In this document: positions 1-4,800 of the stretch, in pieces
How the letters are laid out: each line of letters opens with the position of its first letter
Position numbering within the stretch: the first letter of the stretch is position 1
NCBI GenBank assembly: GCA_950097605.1
Contig: CATNEU010000047.1
Span: forward strand, 1 to 8,518
Reading direction: 5' to 3'
DNA: 8,518 bases
Source of the DNA: an uncultured Oscillospiraceae bacterium
Lineage (GTDB): Bacteria; Bacillota; Clostridia; Oscillospirales; Ruminococcaceae
Notes under the pieces: model-generated
Told to the model about the DNA's origin: nothing
What the model saw: only the letters and a program-made list of their open reading frames with translations
Databases searched by the model: none
Translations under genes and position numbers: made by a program

Positions 1-246
1 CAGCAGGTCCTGCAGCATCTCGATATCCTCAGGGTCCACAACCTCGGGTTTAATGTTGATCGCCAGCACCTCGCGGCTGCCCTTGATCACAACCTCCACA
101 GCGCCGCCGCCGGCAGTTGCCGCGTATTCCTTTTCGTCAAGCTCCTCCTGGATGCGGGCAACCTCGTCCTGCACCTTCTGGGCCTGCTTGATGACGTTGT
201 TCATGTTGTTGTTTCCGCCAAAGTTCTGTGGAATTTTCACTTTCAT
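1..246 (-). CDS. ybaB: YbaB/EbfC family nucleoid-associated protein (C-terminus cut off)
   Basis: The first 82 codons of a YbaB/EbfC protein are present; the rest lies beyond the left edge. Family members are small (about 100-115 residues) dimeric DNA-binding proteins thought to coat the nucleoid, and they are usually encoded between dnaX and recR. The start ATG (246-244) follows a strong GGAGG (259-255) with an 8-base spacer. Visible family traits are an Asn/Gly-rich N-terminus, the helix IKQAQKVQDEVARIQEELDE, a Gly-rich turn (TAGGGAVEV) and the strand VVIKGSREVLAINIKPEVV. The gene lies 64 bases downstream of dnaX on the same strand with no terminator between them, so cotranscription is likely. 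recR would be expected next, but this cannot be seen. Family assignment is from recognised sequence and synteny. Confidence 0.93.
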   Translation of the reverse strand, partial: MKVKIPQNFGGNNNMNNVIKQAQKVQDEVARIQEELDEKEYAATAGGGAVEVVIKGSREVLAINIKPEVVDPEDIEMLQDLL

Positions 247-310
247 TTTTCTTTCCTCCATTTATGGTAATGCAAGCAAATGCTTTTTGACGTTTCAATG
301 GGCCATGGAT

Positions 311-1936
311 TTACGGAAGTTCCTTGACCGGAACGCCGGCCTCCCCCGCCTGTTTTTGAAGCAGCTCGAGCGGGTCCTCGGGCGCGGCCTGCGGCTGCTT
401 TCCGCCTTCGTCGGCCCGGATGAAATACTCGCCGCCCGTTGCAAGCTTCACAATGTTGTGCATAGCCGTCTGGTTCTGTTCTTTGGAAATAAACGAGGCA
501 AAAAAGCTGTTGTCCACCTGCACATACAGGATGTCCCCCTCGGCGCGCGCGCGCGAGGCGGAGAGCATGCCGTATACCGGCGGCGCTTTTTCCTTGAGGC
601 AGGCCAGCACCTTTGCCCAGTCGCCTTCTCCAAACGAGCGGGACGGCGCGGGGTTTGCCTCCCTCTGTGCGGCGGGCCGGGCCGGTTCGTCCGGTTTGCC
701 CGGCTCCGCTGTTCCAGCCGCCCGCCCCGGCATATCCGGCTCTGCCGAAGACGCCGGAACCGGTGCGGCCTGCACCGCCGCCCCTTCCCGGATGGCCGCC
801 TCGAGCTTCTCGATGCGCTCGAGCAGCGCAGGGGCCGAAGCCTCCAGGCCTTCGCCGCAGAGACGCACCAGGCACATCTCCAGCGCCACGCGCTTGTTCG
901 GCGAACGGTGCATCCGTTCGAGCGCCTCCTCGAGCACCGAAAGCACCGAGAGCACGCGGCTCATTTTAAACCGCGCACACTGCGCCCTGAGCTGCGCCGC
1001 CTCGTCGGGCAGCAAAAACGCCAATTTTTCAAAGTCGCCGGGCATCGCCTTGGCAAGCATGATGTTGCGGAAATGCAGCACCAGCTCCTCGCAGAGCTTT
1101 TCCAGATCCTTGGACTGGGCGTACAGCCGGTCAACAAGCCGCAGCAGCCCCGCAGCGTCCTTCTCCGCGAGCAGGCTGCACATCTCGAACAGGTGCTCCC
1201 TGCCCGCGACGCCCGCGCATTCGGCCACAACGTCCAGCGTGACCTCGGGATGCCCCGCGCGGCACTGGTCCAGCAGGCTAATCGCATCACGCAGGCCGCC
1301 GTCCGCCAATCTCGCAATCAGCCGGGCCGCGTCCGCTTCGAGCGGGAAGCCCTCCTCCTGCGCGATACGCTCCAGCCTGCCCGCAATCGCGTCGGGCGGG
1401 ATGCGCACAAAGTCGAACCGCTGGCAGCGGGAGAGGATGGTCGGCAGCACCTTGTGCACCTCGGTGGTCGCAAGGATGAACAGCACGTGCGGCGGCGGCT
1501 CCTCCATGATCTTGAGCAGCGCGTTGAACGCGCCGGAAGAGAGCATGTGCGTCTCGTCGATGATATAGACGCGGTATTTGCAGCTCGCCGGGACATAGGC
1601 GGATTCCTCCCGTAGCTGGCGGATGTTCTCCACGCCGCTGTTGCTCGCCGCGTCGATCTCGATCACGTCGAGGATCGAGCCGTCCTCAATGCCGCGGCAG
1701 GATTCGCACGCGAGGCAGGGATTGCCCTCCACGGGGTGCAGGCAGTTGACCGCCTTGGCAAGAATTTTCGAGCAGGTGGTTTTTCCGGTGCCGCGCGACC
1801 CCGTAAACAAGTAGGCGTGCGCAAAACGGCCGGTCTGCACTTCGTTTTTGAGGGTTTCCACAATGTGCTCCTGGCCGACGACGTCGTCGAACACCTGGGG
1901 CCTCCATTTTCTATACAACGCCTTGTAGCCGCTCAT
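311..1936 (-). CDS. dnaX: DNA polymerase III subunit gamma/tau (DnaX)
   Basis: The 541-residue clamp-loader ATPase opens the beta sliding clamp and places it on primed DNA at the fork. Seen in order: the N-terminal YKALYRKWRPQVFDDVVGQ signature, Walker A GSRGTGKT (46-53), a zinc-binding module with Cys65, Cys74, Cys77 and Cys80, Walker B IIDE (125-128) followed by TH, sensor 1 LATTE (155-159), the SRC arginine-finger motif (169-171), and sensor 2 GGLRDAISLLDQ near 213. A Pro/Ala/Glu-rich linker (about 387-432) leads to a C-terminal tau-like domain (about 438-510). The length fits Firmicutes DnaX (about 560) rather than the longer E. coli tau. The ATG at 1936 was chosen because the conserved N-terminus begins there and a GGAGGAGGGG tract (1952-1943) precedes it; an open frame upstream runs through the SRP RNA and is not real. 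No promoter is seen between the SRP RNA terminator and this start, so readthrough from the SRP promoter probably supplies transcription. Confidence 0.98.
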   Translation of the reverse strand: MSGYKALYRKWRPQVFDDVVGQEHIVETLKNEVQTGRFAHAYLFTGSRGTGKTTCSKILAKAVNCLHPVEGNPCLACESCRGIEDGSILDVIEIDAASNSGVENIRQLREESAYVPASCKYRVYIIDETHMLSSGAFNALLKIMEEPPPHVLFILATTEVHKVLPTILSRCQRFDFVRIPPDAIAGRLERIAQEEGFPLEADAARLIARLADGGLRDAISLLDQCRAGHPEVTLDVVAECAGVAGREHLFEMCSLLAEKDAAGLLRLVDRLYAQSKDLEKLCEELVLHFRNIMLAKAMPGDFEKLAFLLPDEAAQLRAQCARFKMSRVLSVLSVLEEALERMHRSPNKRVALEMCLVRLCGEGLEASAPALLERIEKLEAAIREGAAVQAAPVPASSAEPDMPGRAAGTAEPGKPDEPARPAAQREANPAPSRSFGEGDWAKVLACLKEKAPPVYGMLSASRARAEGDILYVQVDNSFFASFISKEQNQTAMHNIVKLATGGEYFIRADEGGKQPQAAPEDPLELLQKQAGEAGVPVKELP

Positions 1937-1963
1937 CACTTGCCCCTCCTCCGACCGGCGGCG

Positions 1964-1987
1964 TGTCCGCACAAACAGGTGCGGACA
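1964..1987 (-). promoter_or_regulatory. Hairpin in the dnaX leader
   Basis: Two perfect 9-base arms, 1964-1972 and 1979-1987 (TGTCCGCAC / GTGCGGACA), enclose a 6-base loop. The hairpin sits 11 bases upstream of the dnaX Shine-Dalgarno tract and downstream of the SRP RNA terminator. No U-tract follows, so it is not a typical terminator. A role in mRNA stability, processing or translation of dnaX is inference. Confidence 0.5.
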
Positions 1988-1999
1988 GCGCGCACCGGC

Positions 2000-2046
2000 A
2001 AAATAAAAAGCACGAGTACCCCGCGGGAAACGGGAGTCCCACGTGC
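2000..2046 (-). terminator. Intrinsic terminator of the SRP RNA gene
   Basis: On the minus strand a hairpin begins GCACG (2046-2042) and ends CGTGC (2014-2010), with an imperfect inner stem (CTCC with GGGG). It is followed directly by TTTTTATTTT (2009-2000). It lies just after the SRP RNA and 64 bases before the dnaX start, so it should end most SRP transcripts while letting some polymerase through to dnaX. Its first four bases (GCAC, 2046-2043) are also part of the long stem that closes the SRP RNA precursor. Confidence 0.78.
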
Positions 2047-2179
2047 ATTTTAACATACAGATATACAGATGAAACTGCGGCACACGGGGGAATCCGCTTA
2101 ATGCTGCTCGGTTCCCCGCCTGACATGGTTCGCGGCGCCCCGTTGCACAGGACCCGTATATCTGTATGTTAAAGTGCAC
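2043..2179 (-). repeat. 24-bp inverted repeat enclosing the SRP RNA (precursor stem)
   Basis: The arms 2043-2066 and 2156-2179 are complementary at 23 of 24 positions (a single C/A mismatch); the inner 15 pairs are perfect. The left arm overlaps a tandem 8-mer, ATACAGAT twice (2055-2070), so the helix could also pair in a shifted register. In Bacillus subtilis, RNase III cuts the scRNA precursor in a double-stranded stem; a comparable role here is inference. Confidence 0.75.
2052..2170 (-). ncRNA. ffs: Signal recognition particle RNA, small bacterial type (4.5S/scRNA)
   Basis: The RNA scaffold of SRP binds Ffh (SRP54) and directs membrane proteins to the translocon. The minus strand shows the hallmark apical helix: GTCAGG (2124-2119), CGG, GGAA tetraloop (2115-2112), CCG, then AGCAGC (2108-2103). 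It is preceded by GAACCAT and followed by ATTAAGCGGAT and CCGTGTGCCGCAG, matching the Bacillus and E. coli RNAs. Inner helices are visible: CCGC with GCGG, and ACGGGG with CCCCGT. No room exists for an Alu domain, so this is the short form, whereas Bacillus and many clostridia have the roughly 270-base form. The gene is placed directly upstream of dnaX, as in Bacillus. Mature ends are uncertain: the coordinates given are the 15-bp perfect outer stem, and the mature RNA may be trimmed inside it. Confidence 0.93.
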
Positions 2180-2222
2180 ATCGTCATACTCATGCTTTTG
2201 CTGCTCCATTCACAGCTATATT

Positions 2223-2251
2223 ATTATAGCGGATTGTGGCCGCAATTGCAA
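2223..2251 (-). promoter_or_regulatory. Promoter of the SRP RNA (and probably dnaX)
   Basis: The minus strand reads TTGCAA (-35, 2251-2246), 17 bases, then the perfect -10 box TATAAT (2228-2223). Transcription should start near 2216, about 40 bases before the closing stem of the SRP RNA. Consensus -10, consensus spacing and position make this a strong sigma-A-type candidate, as expected for an abundant RNA. Confidence 0.85.
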
Positions 2252-2295
2252 GAGCATTCTTGCCTTTTCCCGCAAAAACACACTTTTCCGGCCAT
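2224..2295 (-). CDS. Doubtful 23-residue Cys-rich micro-ORF
   Basis: An ATG at 2295-2293 opens a 23-codon frame containing five cysteines in the segment CFCGKRQECSCNCGH. AGGAAAG (2311-2305) lies 9 bases upstream and a predicted promoter start lies about 34 bases upstream. The stop codon falls inside the -10 box of the SRP RNA promoter. I recognise no family. A competing 34-codon frame (2320-2216, Arg-rich) overlaps it in another phase, which weakens the case for either. The frame could be chance. It is listed because the only promoter in this otherwise empty stretch points into it. Confidence 0.2.
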   Translation of the reverse strand: MAGKVCFCGKRQECSCNCGHNPL

Positions 2296-2323
2296 GGCGG
2301 CGTTCTTTCCTGCGCGCCATCCC

Positions 2324-2351
2324 GAAATTGTTTTTAGTATACAACAATTTC
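2324..2351. promoter_or_regulatory. Operator-like inverted repeat over a -10 box
   Basis: GAAATTGTT (2324-2332) and AACAATTTC (2343-2351) are perfect 9-base inverted arms separated by 10 bases. The centre holds the TATACT -10 element of the minus-strand promoter. This geometry is typical of a repressor site that blocks polymerase. The TTGT to ACAA spacing (12 bases) differs from the 10 bases of the Rex consensus, so I do not assign a regulator. Confidence 0.45.
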
Positions 2352-2364
2352 CGATTGGATTCAA
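2336..2364 (-). promoter_or_regulatory. Second minus-strand promoter upstream of the SRP RNA
   Basis: The minus strand reads TTGAAT (-35, 2364-2359), a 17-base spacer, then TATACT (-10, 2341-2336), giving a start near 2329. It would transcribe the Cys-rich micro-ORF and, if not stopped, the SRP RNA and dnaX. The -10 box lies in the centre of an inverted repeat (2324-2351), suggesting repression by a DNA-binding protein. The rest of 2252-2425 shows nothing else I can support. Confidence 0.5.
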
Positions 2365-2425
2365 CCGGAAAAGGCAAACCCTCCTCCCCGCGGCGCGCAG
2401 AAAATTCTGACAAACCCCTTGCTGC

Positions 2426-2460
2426 AAAAAAGCCGGCCCCCGAATCAAACAGGGACCGGC
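2426..2460 (-). terminator. Intrinsic terminator of the APH-family kinase gene
   Basis: On the minus strand GCCGGTCCC (2460-2452) pairs with GGGGCCGGC (2440-2432), including one G-U pair, across an 11-base loop. A run of six T (2431-2426) follows. It lies 50 bases after the kinase stop codon, ending that gene as a single-gene transcript. Confidence 0.85.
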
Positions 2461-2510
2461 AAATTCTCTGTGACGCCTCTATACACAGCAGAGGTACCCT
2501 CCACACACCG

Positions 2511-3506
2511 TCAGGCGGATTCTCCGCACAGCTCCCGCAGGTTGGCGAAAAGCTGCGTCCGGGTATTTTGAAATCCTTCCGGGTCGTTATACTGGTTTTT
2601 GAGGATATAGGCGTCGGCCAGCAGGAACAGCAACTGATACAGCCTGCGTTTGCGCACCCGCCCGGGCGCGTCGAAGGCATCGTCCCCCGAGACGGCGCGG
2701 TAGCCCGCAAAAAAGTCTTCTCCGGTCATCCACTGGCAGGCGAACTCAAAGTCCGGGTCGCCCCAGACCGCCCGGTCCGCATCTATGACGGCTGCAACCT
2801 GCCAGCCGCCCTGTTTCTCCGCCACAAGCACGTTGCCCACCCAGAGATCCGCATGCACAAGCCTGGGCGTCTTCACCTGGGAAAACAGGTCCCGATGCTG
2901 TTCAAAAAGCCGCAGCATCTCTGCAACATCCTCCGTGCGCAGCACGCCGCCTTCCACCGCCCTGCGGCCGTTTCGCCGCACCTCATCGGTCAAAAACGCA
3001 AACCAGCTTTCGCTTCCGCCGCCCGCAAGGATCTCCGAAACGCGGCCGAAACGCTCGCCCGTGACCGCATGGAACTGCGCGGCGATTTCGCCAATGCGGC
3101 GGTAGATCGCGGGCCTGTCGCTCTCGGGCACCCGCTCGTCCGACAACGGCAGGCTCGGGATGTATTCCACAAAGCTGTAGTCACGGTCGATGATGTCCCT
3201 GCTCGTATCGCAAACCAGCATATTGGACGCGGGAATCCCGCGCCGCGCGCAGATGCTATCAATATATTGCTCCGCAGGCATCAGGTTCTGCTCAAAATCC
3301 AGCAGCAGGTGGCGGTTGACCGGCCCCAGGCGCAGCACCAGCTTCCGCGGCGCCTGTTCCCCGATGGAGACAAGATAGGTGGTGTTGAAAAGGCCGCCCG
3401 CAAGCAGTTTCGCCTCCTGCAACGGCTGCATCGGAAAGTGCTTTTGCACGAGCTGTTTCAGCACGCCCTCTTCCTCCGGCTTGAAAAGACTGGATTTAAC
3501 ATTCAT
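2511..3506 (-). CDS. APH-family phosphotransferase (aminoglycoside/choline kinase-like), substrate unknown
   Basis: The 331-residue cytoplasmic kinase belongs to the protein-kinase-like APH superfamily, which phosphorylates small hydroxylated molecules with ATP or GTP. Seen: a Gly-rich N-lobe turn GGLFNTTYLV (37-46), a candidate nucleotide-binding lysine in RKLVLRL (54-60), the catalytic loop LVHADLWVGNVLV with His218, Asp220 and Asn225, and the metal-binding segment VIDADRAVWGDPDFEFA with Asp242. All key catalytic residues are intact, so it should be active. The start ATG (3506-3504) has AAGGAG (3520-3515) 8 bases upstream. It has its own promoter and terminator, and its neighbours on both sides do not suggest a pathway. 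Substrates in this family include aminoglycosides, choline, homoserine, methylthioribose and N-acetylhexosamines; sequence alone does not choose among them, and nothing here shows that it confers antibiotic resistance. Confidence 0.88.
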   Translation of the reverse strand: MNVKSSLFKPEEEGVLKQLVQKHFPMQPLQEAKLLAGGLFNTTYLVSIGEQAPRKLVLRLGPVNRHLLLDFEQNLMPAEQYIDSICARRGIPASNMLVCDTSRDIIDRDYSFVEYIPSLPLSDERVPESDRPAIYRRIGEIAAQFHAVTGERFGRVSEILAGGGSESWFAFLTDEVRRNGRRAVEGGVLRTEDVAEMLRLFEQHRDLFSQVKTPRLVHADLWVGNVLVAEKQGGWQVAAVIDADRAVWGDPDFEFACQWMTGEDFFAGYRAVSGDDAFDAPGRVRKRRLYQLLFLLADAYILKNQYNDPEGFQNTRTQLFANLRELCGESA

Positions 3507-3523
3507 GCGCCTCTCTCCTTTTG

Positions 3524-3542
3524 CCCGGCCGGTCCGGCCGGG
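3524..3542 (-). promoter_or_regulatory. GC-rich perfect palindrome in the kinase leader
   Basis: Arms 3524-3532 and 3534-3542 (CCCGGCCGG / CCGGCCGGG) are perfectly complementary around one central base. In the transcript it would form a very stable hairpin between the start site (about 3555) and the Shine-Dalgarno sequence (3520-3515), leaving only 3 bases before the latter. It may affect translation or mRNA stability, or bind a protein as DNA; this is inference. It lacks a proper U-tract on either strand. Confidence 0.5.
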
Positions 3543-3561
3543 TCTTTATTCTGTGCGCATT

Positions 3562-3590
3562 ATCATACCCTATTTTTTATGCAATTGCAA
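3562..3590 (-). promoter_or_regulatory. Promoter of the APH-family kinase gene
   Basis: The minus strand reads TTGCAA (-35, 3590-3585), 17 bases, then TATGAT (-10, 3567-3562). The start would be near 3555, about 50 bases before the ATG. The first ten bases of this promoter (TTGCAATTGC) are identical to those of the SRP RNA promoter. Confidence 0.72.
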
Positions 3591-3657
3591 TCCCCGCGCA
3601 CCCGCTATTTTGACAACTTGTGCGCCGGTGCAAAATTTTATCTATTTTTACTGGTAA

Positions 3658-3680
3658 GGTATTGTGTTACGCACAGTACC
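3658..3680. promoter_or_regulatory. Operator-like dyad in the ABC exporter promoter
   Basis: GGTATTGTG (3658-3666) and CACAGTACC (3672-3680) are inverted 9-base arms with one mismatch and a 5-base centre. The dyad covers the -35 element and most of the spacer of the exporter promoter, where a bound repressor would exclude polymerase. GntR/YtrA-type regulators often control such exporters through similar dyads, but no regulator gene is in the window and the match to a known site is not established. Confidence 0.45.
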
Positions 3681-3690
3681 GTGCTATAAT
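3662..3690 (+). promoter_or_regulatory. Promoter of the ABC exporter operon
   Basis: TTGTGT (-35, 3662-3667), a 17-base spacer and a perfect TATAAT (-10, 3685-3690) predict a start near 3697. This leaves an untranslated leader of about 155 bases before the ATPase ATG. Within it the 7-mer AAACCCG occurs three times (3743, 3772, 3785) and short pairings such as CCATT/AATGG (3725-3736) are possible. Confidence 0.75.
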
Positions 3691-3851
3691 GATTGGGAAA
3701 ACACGGGAACGGGCGGCTGTTAACCCATTGTAATGGATCTGTAAACCCGCCCCGGTTGCTTTTCAAGCGGCAAACCCGTAAAATAAACCCGTTTATAGAT
3801 ACCATTTTTTCGTTCACTTTATGTCTATATAGAAAAAAGGAGGTCGTCTGC

Positions 3852-4787
3852 ATGTCCACGGCTGTCTTGGAAATTCAGGGAATCAGCAAAACCATGGGCA
3901 AACGAAAAGTCGTCGACAACGTGAGCTTCACGGTCAACGCCGGGGAGGTGTTTGGCTTTCTGGGGCCGAACGGCGCCGGCAAAACCACCACGATCAAAAT
4001 GGCCCTCGGCTTGCTCAGTATCGACGCGGGCGAGGTGTTCATCAACGGCCACAGCGTCAAAAAAGAATATGAAAAAGCGCTCGAGAAGGTCGGCGGCATC
4101 ATTGAAAACCCTGAAATGTACGGGTATCTCACCGGCATGACCAATTTGCAGCTCTTCGCGCGGATGCACGGCAGCATTTCCAGGCAGCGCATCGAAGAGG
4201 TGGTCAAACAGGTCAAGCTCGGAAACCGGGTGCACGACAAGGTGCGCAAATACTCGCTGGGTATGCGGCAGAGGCTGGGCGTCGCGCAGGCAATTCTGCA
4301 TGCGCCCAACCTGCTGATCCTCGACGAGCCCACCAACGGCCTCGACCCGGTCGGCATCAAAGAGCTGCGGGACACGCTGCGCGGGCTTGCCGAGACCAAA
4401 AACGTCGCGGTGCTGGTTTCCAGCCACCTGCTTTCAGAGATGGAGCTCATGTGCGACCGCATTGGCATCATCGACAATGGCCGCATGATCGACGTCAAAA
4501 CGCTCCAGGACATTCACGAGAGCACCCAGACCGTCCTGAGCAGCTACACAATCGAGGTCTCGGACCCGCAGGTTGCCCGCGCCGTTCTGACCGGCTACAA
4601 CGACCAGTTTGTGCTGACCGAACAAGGCGGCCTGCTCTCGTTCGACGCGATGCGCGAGGATATCGCCAAGATCAACCGGCTGCTGGTGCAGCACGACGTG
4701 GACGTCTATTCGATCACTTCCCAGCAGAAAACGCTGGAGGATGCCTTTATGGAAGTGACGAACGGCTCCAAAACACAGATTTCCTAA
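3852..4787 (+). CDS. ABC transporter ATP-binding protein (BcrA/CcmA-like, ABC-2 exporter)
   Basis: The 311-residue ATPase subunit of an ABC-2-type exporter works at the inner face of the membrane with the permease encoded next. Seen: Walker A GPNGAGKT (38-45), the ENPEMYGYLTG segment (85-95) occupying the Q-loop region as in bacitracin-type transporters, signature YSLGMRQRLG (134-143), Walker B LLILDEP (154-160), D-loop GLDP, and the switch histidine in SSHLL (His192). A C-terminal extension of about 80 residues is usual for this subgroup and ends in the common QKTLEDAFMEVT motif. All ATPase motifs are intact. The ATG at 3852 is chosen because AAGGAGGT (3837-3844) precedes it and the domain begins there; the open frame further upstream covers the promoter. 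The permease ATG follows after 13 bases. Substrate is unknown: lipid, peptide, antimicrobial or ion export are all possible for this family. Confidence 0.95.
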   Translation: MSTAVLEIQGISKTMGKRKVVDNVSFTVNAGEVFGFLGPNGAGKTTTIKMALGLLSIDAGEVFINGHSVKKEYEKALEKVGGIIENPEMYGYLTGMTNLQLFARMHGSISRQRIEEVVKQVKLGNRVHDKVRKYSLGMRQRLGVAQAILHAPNLLILDEPTNGLDPVGIKELRDTLRGLAETKNVAVLVSSHLLSEMELMCDRIGIIDNGRMIDVKTLQDIHESTQTVLSSYTIEVSDPQVARAVLTGYNDQFVLTEQGGLLSFDAMREDIAKINRLLVQHDVDVYSITSQQKTLEDAFMEVTNGSKTQIS

Positions 4788-4800
4788 GGGGGTGGCGGCA

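Noticed and set aside
243..875. Long -1-phase open frame over the 3' part of dnaX, ending at the ybaB start codon, with a run of six T in dnaX (505-500, minus strand) as a possible slip site.
   Set aside because: The heptamer is C TTT TTT rather than a proper X XXY YYZ site, no stimulating hairpin is evident, and the frame is Arg/Gly-rich as expected for a shadow in GC-rich DNA. The T-run is too short for strong transcriptional slippage.
53..1615. Plus-strand open frames of several hundred codons opposite ybaB and dnaX.
   Set aside because: Arg/Leu/Ala/His-rich translations without recognisable domains, lying opposite intact dnaX; an antisense effect of GC-rich codons.
1937..2209. N-terminal extension of dnaX up to 2209.
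   Set aside because: It passes through the terminator and SRP RNA; the conserved DnaX N-terminus and the ribosome binding site fix the start at 1936.
2511..3506. Calling the APH-family kinase an aminoglycoside resistance gene.
   Set aside because: The superfamily covers many metabolic kinases; there is no mobile element nearby and no close resemblance to a known resistance enzyme that I can recognise.
3524..3550. GC palindrome at 3524-3542 read as a plus-strand terminator followed by TCTTTATT.
   Set aside because: No plus-strand gene ends upstream of it and the T-tract is poor; its position in the minus-strand leader is the better explanation.
3610..3641. Perfect -35 hexamer TTGACA (3610-3615) on the plus strand, as a further exporter promoter.
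   Set aside because: No acceptable -10 box lies 16-18 bases downstream; the TATAAT at 3685 with TTGTGT is far better.
2166..3689. A 507-codon plus-strand open frame covering the kinase gene.
   Set aside because: Opposite a conserved kinase with intact catalytic motifs; its translation has no family features and no promoter precedes it.
3875..4513. Minus-strand open frames opposite the ABC ATPase.
   Set aside because: Shadow frames with Ser/Arg-rich or compositionally odd translations; the plus-strand protein has all ABC motifs.
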